Positions 8,904 through 15,239 of a stretch of DNA of 64,000 nucleotides are shown piece by piece. Each line of letters opens with the position of its first letter. Position 1 is the first letter of the stretch. The stretch is from the NCBI GenBank assembly GCA_023446155.1, contig JAEXIT010000004.1:434001-498000 (forward strand). The letters run 5' to 3'. The notes beneath the pieces are model-generated. The model searched no databases. It saw only the letters and a program-made list of their open reading frames with translations, and was not told the origin of the DNA. The stretch is from Bacteroidota bacterium (lineage in GTDB: Bacteria; Bacteroidota; Bacteroidia; Flavobacteriales; Flavobacteriaceae). The position numbers were made by a program, and so were the translations under genes.

Positions 8904-9363
8904 GAAACTCCATTCTTTTACCTTAGCCGAATTACTTATTGTAATGGTACTTACCGCCATTGTGGTCGGATTAGCATTTAGCATCTTGCGATTGGTACAA
9001 AAAGAGATCATTGGCTTTCAGAAACATTTGGACAATCAGGTTGCGTTGGCACTTTTTGAACAAAAGTTATGGCAGGATTTTTCCAAGCATCCGCATATCG
9101 AATACCATGCGGCGGAACAACTACTTTTTATGGTATCTGAAACCGATACAACCCGTTATTTCTTTGGCGAATCCCTGTTAAGAAATACCGATACGATACA
9201 ACCGAAATTGTTGTTGCAAAAATTGTTTTTTCAAGGTAAAGAAGTCAGTGGCGGACCGGTTGATGCCATTTCATTATCGGGTGAAACGAATTTACCGAAT
9301 CATAATGTTTTTGTTTCCAAAAGAAACGATGTAACTTTTTTTATGAATACCAATGGCTTTTAA
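8893..9363 (+). CDS. Minor pseudopilin, GspJ/PilW-like
   Basis: This 156-residue protein overlaps the upstream gene by 11 bases and the GspF gene by 11 bases. The leader MLNKKLHS is followed by FTLAELLIVMVLTAIVVGLAF, a textbook prepilin N-terminus with Glu at +5 but Ser at -1. The globular part is longer than that of the GspI-like neighbour, consistent with GspJ or PilW. It is probably part of the pseudopilus tip complex with the neighbouring K- and I-like proteins. Confidence 0.77.
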   Translation: MLNKKLHSFTLAELLIVMVLTAIVVGLAFSILRLVQKEIIGFQKHLDNQVALALFEQKLWQDFSKHPHIEYHAAEQLLFMVSETDTTRYFFGESLLRNTDTIQPKLLLQKLFFQGKEVSGGPVDAISLSGETNLPNHNVFVSKRNDVTFFMNTNGF

Positions 9364-10483
9364 GTTAGAAAATAAACAACAGAAAACAGTCGATAAAGGA
9401 CAAAGCGACTTACAAGCGCTCTTAAAAAAAGAGATTGTGCTTTTTGGCGGCGGTTTTACTACCAAAAAGAAACAAGCTTTTTATCAGGAACTGGCTGTGT
9501 TGTTAAAAGCCGGAATTACCCTGAAAGAAGGGCTTACCCTGATTATTGAATCGCTTAAAAAACCGGCGGATAAAGAAATGATCGGGAAAATACTAACCGA
9601 TGTGGTTAACGGGAAACCGTTTTCGGAAGCGATATATACTTCGAAAAACTTTTCCGAATATGAATTCTATTCCTTGAAAATAGGGGAGGAAACCGGAACG
9701 ATTGCACAGGTTTGCCAGGAACTGGGCGTTTTTTACGAACGGAAAAACGAGCAGAAACGAATTGTAATCGGTGCGTTAACGTATCCTTCGATTGTGTTTT
9801 TTACGGCTCTTCTTGTGGTCTTTTTTATGCTGAGTTATGTTGTACCGATGTTTCAGGATATCTTTAAGCAAAACAATGTGGAATTACCTTTTTTAACTAA
9901 AATGATCATCCGTTTATCCGATCTTGTAAAATCCTATGGTTTTCTTTTTGTCCTGATAGTACTATCGGTTTTGTTTGCCGGAAGACTACTTCGGAAAAAT
10001 GAAAATTATACAAAAGCGATCCATTATTTAGCGTTGCGAATTCCCGTTTTCGGACCTTTTATCAGTAAGATTTATTTGGCACAGTTTACGCAGGCGGTTG
10101 CATTATTAACCGCTTCGAAGGTTCCGATTCTGAATAGTATTCAGATGGTGAAAAAAATGATCGGTTTTGTACCGCTAAAAGAGGCGTTGGAAAATGTAGA
10201 AAAAAATATTCTTCAGGGACATAGTTTAAGCATCAGTATGAAAGAAAACCGAATGTTCGACAGTCGGATTATTTCACTGGTTAAAGTGGCAGAAGAGACC
10301 AGTCAGACCGAATATGTCTTTAAACAATTAAACGAACAATACAATCAGGAAGTTATCTTACAATCGAAAGTGATGTCGACCGTACTCGAACCGCTTATCA
10401 TCGTTTTTGTGGGTGTATTGGTGGCCGTATTATTGGTGGCCATGTATTTACCGATGTTCCAGTTGAGTAGTGTTATCGGGTAA
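9353..10483 (+). CDS. gspF: GspF/PilC inner-membrane platform protein
   Basis: The 376 residues hold the duplicated T2SSF domain. The first cytoplasmic helical bundle (KKQAFYQELAVLLKAGITLKEGL, about residues 40-60) is followed by a long hydrophobic segment (IVFFTALLVVFFMLSYVVPMF). The second repeat (FTQAVALLTASKVPILNSIQMVKKM) is followed by a C-terminal membrane helix (LEPLIIVFVGVLVAVLLVAMYLPMF), which is the classical GspF ending. It forms the base on which the ATPase assembles the pseudopilus. It is the last gene of the rightward operon; 50 bases later an unrelated lipoprotein gene begins. Confidence 0.93.
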   Translation: MAFKLENKQQKTVDKGQSDLQALLKKEIVLFGGGFTTKKKQAFYQELAVLLKAGITLKEGLTLIIESLKKPADKEMIGKILTDVVNGKPFSEAIYTSKNFSEYEFYSLKIGEETGTIAQVCQELGVFYERKNEQKRIVIGALTYPSIVFFTALLVVFFMLSYVVPMFQDIFKQNNVELPFLTKMIIRLSDLVKSYGFLFVLIVLSVLFAGRLLRKNENYTKAIHYLALRIPVFGPFISKIYLAQFTQAVALLTASKVPILNSIQMVKKMIGFVPLKEALENVEKNILQGHSLSISMKENRMFDSRIISLVKVAEETSQTEYVFKQLNEQYNQEVILQSKVMSTVLEPLIIVFVGVLVAVLLVAMYLPMFQLSSVIG

Positions 10484-10533
10484 TTGTTATACTATTATTT
10501 ACAATATTATAAAATATGTAATACAAAAAGCCC

Positions 10534-10977
10534 ATGGTAAAATATTTAAGTTTTTGTTTACTTCTGCTAACCATTTCGTGTAATGAAAAGCAGCAAAAAA
10601 CAAAAGAACCCGAAAAAAGAGAATTGTGTGTAAGTAATATTAAATATACTGACTATGAAAACGATTTGGGACTTCCGGGAGTAGATGTTTACTTTTTGGG
10701 TGAAAGTGCCAAAATAAAAAACGGTGTTAAAGAAGGCTTACTGACAGACATTGTTTTTTATTCGGTTCCCGAAAACAAACGTAAAATGTTTGGTTTGAAA
10801 TACGCTTATTATGAAGAAATTGGCGATACATTGCTGCTTGCAAACGGATCTAATTTTTTTGATGCCGACCAATCAAGAAACTGGACAGCCGATGAAATTG
10901 ATTCTTATTTAAAAAAGGAAGGCGTCGGATTGGTAATCGGAAAGGATACGATTCGCGTTAAATGCTGTACAAATTAA
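10534..10977 (+). CDS. Small hypothetical lipoprotein
   Basis: The family is not recognised. The 147-residue product has a lipoprotein signal peptide with lipobox LTISC (Cys about residue 16) and a charged spacer (NEKQQKTKEPEKRE). A small domain with two C-terminal cysteines follows (KCCTN at the very end). Preceding it by 50 bases is gspF, with no terminator seen between, so it may be read with the secretion operon. A strong terminator follows at 10981-11016. Confidence 0.6.
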   Translation: MVKYLSFCLLLLTISCNEKQQKTKEPEKRELCVSNIKYTDYENDLGLPGVDVYFLGESAKIKNGVKEGLLTDIVFYSVPENKRKMFGLKYAYYEEIGDTLLLANGSNFFDADQSRNWTADEIDSYLKKEGVGLVIGKDTIRVKCCTN

Positions 10978-10980
10978 TTG

Positions 10981-11016
10981 CAAAGACCTATGATAATCAG
11001 AGGTCTTTTTTTGTTT
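10981..11016 (+). terminator. Rho-independent terminator after the lipoprotein gene
   Basis: An AAGACCT ... AGGTCTT hairpin with an 11-base loop is followed by a run of T. It closes the rightward secretion/lipoprotein transcription unit. Confidence 0.75.
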
Positions 11017-11149
11017 TAAAAAGGAAATAACGAGCGTACCGGGAATATCGGAAGAAGCGTTCCAGAAAGCCATTTTGGATGCCAAAGAAAACTGTCTGAT
11101 TTTGCAATTGCTAAAAGCCGAAATCGTTTTAGTAGCAGCCTTGGTATAA
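11015..11149 (+). pseudogene. C-terminal remnant of an OsmC/Ohr-family peroxide-resistance protein
   Basis: In frame +2 the bases to the TAA at 11147-11149 encode about 44 residues ending ITSVPGISEEAFQKAILDAK, then ENCLILQLLKAEIVLVAALV. This matches the end of OsmC-family proteins as I know them: a VPG..E..F...A..AK..C element carrying the second peroxidatic-site cysteine, then an LKAEI..EA.L tail. There is no start codon. The fragment begins directly after the terminator of the gene upstream, and the N-terminal two thirds are missing. It is therefore a decayed gene end left by a deletion. Opposite-strand coding here is spurious. Confidence 0.7.
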
Positions 11150-11166
11150 TTCCATCCGATTAAAAG

Positions 11167-11205
11167 CATAAAAAAACTACGGCAACTACCGTAGTTTTTT
11201 TATGC
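11167..11205. terminator. Bidirectional terminator (17-bp perfect stem)
   Basis: GCATAAAAAAACTACGG and its exact reverse complement flank a five-base loop (CAACTA region), giving A-runs on one side and T-runs on the other. It can terminate transcription from both directions, between the OsmC remnant and the leftward XRE gene. A similar ACTACG hairpin occurs at 23241-23272. Confidence 0.8.
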
Positions 11206-11275
11206 TCAACTGTGGCACACCAGTACCCCTGATGGGTTTCCAAAACCTGACAGCTGTTTATAATTCGATTATGGT

Positions 11276-11695
11276 TTATTTCGTTTCGATGAGCTTTTCC
11301 AACCGCGCCATCATATCGTCCTTTTCTTTAAGCATCCGCTCGTATAACGCTATCTTCTCTTCGTGAAGTTCGACTAATTTGTCGATAGGATTGTAATTAT
11401 TAATAACAAAACCGATACTGTGTTCATTATTAAATGTATTAGCAATAATATTCAAAGCTTGTTCTTCGTTAAAATTTTCGATTGCTTCTACCGGTATTTT
11501 AAGAATTGCAGCAACCTGCGCCAGTATGTCGGTTTCGATGGTCTCTTTGTGTTCCAGTAAGGATACTTTCTTCTGCGTCCAGTCGTCGCCCAATTCGTAG
11601 GCCATTGCTTCCTGTTTGATGCCCAGCATTTCGCGGAAACGTTTGATGTTTCTCCCTTGGTGTACTTTTTTGTCTGGCGTATCGAAGTGTGACAT
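11276..11695 (-). CDS. XRE-family helix-turn-helix regulator, partner of the SymE-like gene
   Basis: The start is placed at ATG 11695 (MSHFDTPDKKVHQGRNIKRF) instead of the longer upstream frame, because the HTH begins at once and the upstream extension is hydrophobic and unusual. The 139-residue product has an XRE HTH at about residues 13-70 (IKRFREMLGIKQEAMAYELG ... VSLLEHKETIETDILAQVAA). A C-terminal coiled coil rich in Glu/Lys (LVELHEEKIALYERMLKEKDDMMARLEKLI) is likely for dimerisation. It diverges from the SymE-like gene, and an inverted repeat at 11777-11804 lies in the shared control region. It probably represses both genes; this is inferred. Confidence 0.8.
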   Translation of the reverse strand: MSHFDTPDKKVHQGRNIKRFREMLGIKQEAMAYELGDDWTQKKVSLLEHKETIETDILAQVAAILKIPVEAIENFNEEQALNIIANTFNNEHSIGFVINNYNPIDKLVELHEEKIALYERMLKEKDDMMARLEKLIETK

Positions 11696-11776
11696 ATTAG
11701 CTGGTTTTAGATAAATAGTAGGGTATAAATATAAGTAAAAATATGCTTCCAAAAATAGTGTTTCGAATCCTATTAT

Positions 11777-11804
11777 AGTTGACAGAAAACTTATCTAGTC
11801 AACT
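11777..11804. promoter_or_regulatory. Inverted repeat, candidate operator of the XRE/SymE-like pair
   Basis: AGTTGAC and GTCAACT are separated by 14 bases. The element lies in the 145-base divergent region between the XRE and SymE-like genes, where an XRE dimer would be expected to bind. No binding data can be read from the sequence. Confidence 0.45.
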
Positions 11805-11840
11805 TTATAAGGCGAATTTTATATTTTAAAACGCCAAATC

Positions 11841-12089
11841 ATGAAAAATTCGACACCAACTAAAAAGAACCATCCTGAAAAAGAACTTCAAACACGACGG
11901 GTTACGGTATATGGGAAAATCTATCCGCGCGCTAACGGTCGGTATGTATACTATCCTGAGATCCGATTGGCCGGGAAATGGCTCCAAAATACCGGGTTTA
12001 AACCCGAGATGAAAGTAAAGATCACCTGCGCGAATCGGAAGCTAATCATAACCGTAGAAACTGAAAAAAACACCTATTCACGGCGCTAG
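11841..12089 (+). CDS. SymE-like toxin-family protein
   Basis: This is an 82-residue basic protein. The middle (VTVYGKIYPRANGRYVYYPE, then IRLAGKWLQNTGFKPEMKVKI and KLIITVE) matches the SymE toxin pattern of a (Y)P.I.L.G.WL...GF..G..V.V....L.I. SymE is an AbrB-fold RNA/DNA-interacting protein known from E. coli, where the antisense RNA SymR represses it. Here the upstream neighbour is a divergent XRE regulator instead. The region just before the start contains GGCG ... CGCC around an AT-rich loop, which could structure the mRNA leader. Toxicity has not been shown for such flavobacterial homologues. Confidence 0.72.
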   Translation: MKNSTPTKKNHPEKELQTRRVTVYGKIYPRANGRYVYYPEIRLAGKWLQNTGFKPEMKVKITCANRKLIITVETEKNTYSRR

Positions 12090-12157
12090 TACTACCTAAA
12101 TAGAGAGTTGCACACAGATGTAACACGTCTGTTGTACACGCGCTGTATACCGCAGCA

Positions 12158-12190
12158 ACACCTGACAGGTTTCGAAAACCTGTCAGGTGT
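12158..12190. repeat. 33-bp palindrome, copy A
   Basis: ACACCTGACAGGTTT and AAACCTGTCAGGTGT are exact reverse complements around CGA. The same element occurs at 34176-34208 (identical arms, different centre), and a degraded version is seen near 11229-11255. It is a dispersed intergenic palindrome of REP type. Confidence 0.8.
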
Positions 12191-12195
12191 AACGC

Positions 12196-12239
12196 GCTAC
12201 ATCAACGCTACATCAACGCTACATCAACGCTACATCAAC
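12196..12239. repeat. Four tandem copies of an 11-bp unit (GCTACATCAAC)
   Basis: Four exact head-to-tail units lie directly after the 33-bp palindrome. Copy number is likely to vary between strains by slippage. No coding role. Confidence 0.9.
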
Positions 12240-12452
12240 GCGCGAATGATGATCAAATGATCTGACTTAATTATAGTATTGTTTTTTTGTTTTGTAAGAT
12301 GTTGTAAATGAATGGTTTTGTGGTTGTTTAAGACAGTAATAAGACAAAGAAAGACAATATAGGAAGTAGTATTACTTTTTCATATTTGTTTGTACAAAAT
12401 GCGATTTTATTGATGTTACTTTGACATTATTCACCATAAAAACTTTATGATT

Positions 12453-13205
12453 ATGGCAAAAAACAGTGGTATTATAAAGATTGAAGGGACACTCGACGAG
12501 TTAACCTTCTATAAAAAAGATGGGGTTAATTTTGTACGTCGCAAAGCGAGTGTAAGTAAAGCCCGTATTCAAAACGATCCGAATTATGCACGGACTCGCG
12601 AAAACAATCAGGAGTTTACGCATTGTAGTCAGATGAGTAAAACATTACGTCAGGCGATACATACGCTAATTTTTTCGGTACGCGACGGAAAACAGCACTA
12701 CCGATTGCAACAAGTGATGTCCCAGCTTAAAAACCTGGATATGGATTCGGCTCGCGGGATGCGAAAGGTACATATCGGATTGGAAACGCCCGAAGGGAAG
12801 CAATTGCTATGCGGATTTGATTTTAATACACATGCGGTAATGGATCAGATTCTGGCGGCACCTTATGTGATCAATACCGAAACGGGAGCTGTTTCTTTTG
12901 CGAATATTGCGCCACTACAGCATATTCATTTTCCTGCAGGAGCTACTCATGTGACCTTCCAAAGTGCTGTATTGGCTTTAAACTTCGATACCGGGGCTTC
13001 CGATCTGGTGTTGAGCGGGGTAAAGAGTTTGGCATTGGAAGCAACTGCGGCAAACCTTAAACTAACAGTAGACCGGTTACCGGAAGTAGAACACGGTCGG
13101 TTATTGTACTTTTTACTGGTTGCTTTTAATCAGGAACTCAACGGGGAACATTATCCGCTTCGCAACGGCGCCTATAATGCCCTCCGGATTATTGCGGTAA
13201 CGTAA
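12453..13205 (+). CDS. Conserved hypothetical protein (MAKNSGIIKIEGTL family)
   Basis: The start is ATG 12453 (MAKNSGIIKIEGTLDELTFY), six bases inside the open frame. The 250-residue protein has no signal peptide or membrane segment. The N-terminal 60 residues are strongly basic (KDGVNFVRRKASVSKARI). Similar proteins of unknown function are, to my knowledge, frequent in Flavobacteriia and often multicopy; the function is not known. It is monocistronic, with a terminator directly behind and the CRISPR leader beyond. Confidence 0.7.
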   Translation: MAKNSGIIKIEGTLDELTFYKKDGVNFVRRKASVSKARIQNDPNYARTRENNQEFTHCSQMSKTLRQAIHTLIFSVRDGKQHYRLQQVMSQLKNLDMDSARGMRKVHIGLETPEGKQLLCGFDFNTHAVMDQILAAPYVINTETGAVSFANIAPLQHIHFPAGATHVTFQSAVLALNFDTGASDLVLSGVKSLALEATAANLKLTVDRLPEVEHGRLLYFLLVAFNQELNGEHYPLRNGAYNALRIIAVT

Positions 13206-13208
13206 AAA

Positions 13209-13235
13209 TAAAACCCTCTGTGAAGAGGGTTTTTT
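13209..13235 (+). terminator. Terminator after the hypothetical gene
   Basis: An AAAACCCTCT/AGAGGGTTTT stem with a four-base loop (GTGA) and T-run starts 4 bases after the stop codon. Confidence 0.85.
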
Positions 13236-13260
13236 GTATGGTAGGTGTACTTAATAGAGT

Positions 13261-13368
13261 AATAGAAATAAAAAAATGCCTTGATATGTTTTTATATCCG
13301 GCATTTTTCTGATTTTTTTGTTTTGTAATTTAACTCTAAACCCCAGTCTTTTCAAGTGTTTTAATGAG
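13261..13368. promoter_or_regulatory. Leader-side flank of CRISPR array 1 with terminator-like hairpin
   Basis: These 108 bases abut the first intact repeat. They are clearly related to the flank at 20831-20936 before array 2: both share AATAAAAAAATGCCTTGATAT, a hairpin closing with GGCATTTTT, TTTTTTTGTTTTGTA and an ending ..GATGAG/AATGAG just before the repeat. Conservation between the two arrays marks this as the adaptation leader. The hairpin (13270-13310) has A- and T-runs on both sides, so it can also terminate crRNA precursors arriving on the minus strand. Confidence 0.75.
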
Positions 13369-15018
13369 GTTGTAACGGTACTTGGTAAATCTACAAAAAT
13401 TTGAAAGGAACTCACAACTTGCATTGTATCTGATGTTGTCCATCTGCTGTTGTAACGGTACTTGGTAAATCTACAAAAATTTGAAAGGAACTCACAACGT
13501 TTGTATTCCTTGTTTATTTCGTCTGTTTGTTGTAACGGTACTTGGTAAATCTACAAAAATTTGAAAGGAACTCACAACATTTCTCTGTGTATATTAGTTC
13601 TTTTCCCTGTTGTAACGGTACTTGGTAAATCTACAAAAATTTGAAAGGAACTCACAACATCTCGTCCCATCTTAGTGTTATTGTTGCTGTTGTAACGGTA
13701 CTTGGTAAATCTACAAAAATTTGAAAGGAACTCACAACTACCTAGAATAAACAAAGAAAATCCTAGTTGTTGTAACGGTACTTGGTAAATCTACAAAAAT
13801 TTGAAAGGAACTCACAACTAGATCGAACATTGAATTTAGCGGGATCAAGTTGTAACGGTACTTGGTAAATCTACAAAAATTTGAAAGGAACTCACAACCT
13901 TCTTCATATGTCTTAAATTCTTCGTCTGGTTGTAACGGTACTTGGTAAATCTACAAAAATTTGAAAGGAACTCACAACTAGCGGCAGTATATCCCTTAAG
14001 AGTAGGATGTTGTAACGGTACTTGGTAAATCTACAAAAATTTGAAAGGAACTCACAACTCTAAAGTTTGTATGGATAATTCACTGTACGTTGTAACGGTA
14101 CTTGGTAAATCTACAAAAATTTGAAAGGAACTCACAACACAATCTAACAAGGAATCGTATATTGTTGGGTTGTAACGGTACTTGGTAAATCTACAAAAAT
14201 TTGAAAGGAACTCACAACAGTGTATTTCAACTTCACCATCTTGAGGATGTTGTAACGGTACTTGGTAAATCTACAAAAATTTGAAAGGAACTCACAACAT
14301 TTTTATAAACTGATCAAAATAAGATTCCGTTGTAACGGTACTTGGTAAATCTACAAAAATTTGAAAGGAACTCACAACCAACTGACCCATCATCTAATTT
14401 AACATCTCGTTGTAACGGTACTTGGTAAATCTACAAAAATTTGAAAGGAACTCACAACGAGCCCCCTATCATTAGAATGTTATATTTTGTTGTAACGGTA
14501 CTTGGTAAATCTACAAAAATTTGAAAGGAACTCACAACACAAACTTAAGGCAAACAAAATTGCAAAAAGTTGTAACGGTACTTGGTAAATCTACAAAAAT
14601 TTGAAAGGAACTCACAACTATCTTTGGCTTCAATTACCGGCTCCCTTAGTTGTAACGGTACTTGGTAAATCTACAAAAATTTGAAAGGAACTCACAACAT
14701 AATTAGCCTCAATCAAAATGTTATTTAAGTTGTAACGGTACTTGGTAAATCTACAAAAATTTGAAAGGAACTCACAACGTTAATTTCTATTCTGTCGATG
14801 TCGAATTCGTTGTAACGGTACTTGGTAAATCTACAAAAATTTGAAAGGAACTCACAACTGTTTTCGATGGCTTTTGCTTTTTCTTCGTGTTGTAACGGTA
14901 CTTGGTAAATCTACAAAAATTTGAAAGGAACTCACAACTTGTTTCCAGTTGTTGAGTAGGGTTGCCCAGTTGTAACAGTACTTGGTAAAACTACAAAAAA
15001 TTGAAAGTAATAGAATAA
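13369..15018 (-). CRISPR. CRISPR array 1: 21 repeats (last degenerate), 20 spacers
   Basis: A 50-bp repeat recurs with an exact 80-bp period from 13369 to 14889 (20 copies without visible change), and a degenerate copy follows at 14969-15018. All spacers are 30 bp. The plus-strand repeat starts GTTGTAACGGTACTTGG and ends AAAGGAACTCACAAC. The crRNA strand is minus, where the repeat starts GTTGTGAGTTCCTTTC, because the tracrRNA anti-repeat pairs with that strand. The degenerate end faces cas9 and the conserved leader is at the far left. New spacers therefore probably enter at the left, which would be the 3' end of a leftward precursor. Confidence 0.97.
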
Positions 15019-15065
15019 TAAAAATAATAATAATGAGGAATATAATTCTATTTGAGAGTTCTATA

Positions 15066-15157
15066 AAATAAAAAAGCCCCGAAGATAGTCGAGGCACTAA
15101 ATGTTTTCACAACGGAATAATCCTTATTGTGAATTCCTTTCAAATACAAATTAAATA
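15066..15157 (-). ncRNA. tracrRNA of the type II-C system
   Basis: The minus strand contains an anti-repeat (TTTGAAAGGAATTCACAA, about 15128-15145). It pairs with the crRNA repeat start TTGTGAGTTCCTTTCAAA, with a single G:U pair. It continues as AATAAGGATTATTCCGTTGTG, the ACAATAAGG-nexus pattern familiar from type II-C tracrRNAs. A terminator hairpin follows, GCCTCGA ... TCGGGGC, with a T-run ending about 15070. The 5' end is not certain. It is encoded antisense to cas9 in the cas9 upstream region and points towards array 1. It must serve both arrays, since no second anti-repeat was found. Confidence 0.88.
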
Positions 15158-15239
15158 CTTTTTATAAAATAAACATTACGTATAACCATAAAAATTGAAA
15201 GAATTATTTTCTTAATTTTCAAATCAAAAGTATCTTTTT

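Larger units (their letters stand above)
12090..12446. other. Gene-free 357-base stretch with palindrome and tandem repeat
   Basis: I see no convincing open frame. It holds the 33-bp palindrome (12158-12190), the four-copy 11-bp tandem repeat (12196-12239) and an AT-rich upstream region for the gene at 12453. A SymR-like antisense RNA to the SymE-like gene could start here, but I cannot see one. Confidence 0.5.

Noticed and set aside
10909..11169. Minus-strand 86-residue frame
   Set aside because: It is antisense to the lipoprotein end, a terminator and the OsmC remnant; no start signal or recognisable motif.
13572..13754. Open frames read through CRISPR repeats (also 14852-15097 and 21561-21782)
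   Set aside because: They consist of translated repeat units (SFQIFVDLPSTVTT) and spacers, without any coding signal; they are by-products of the 80-bp periodicity.
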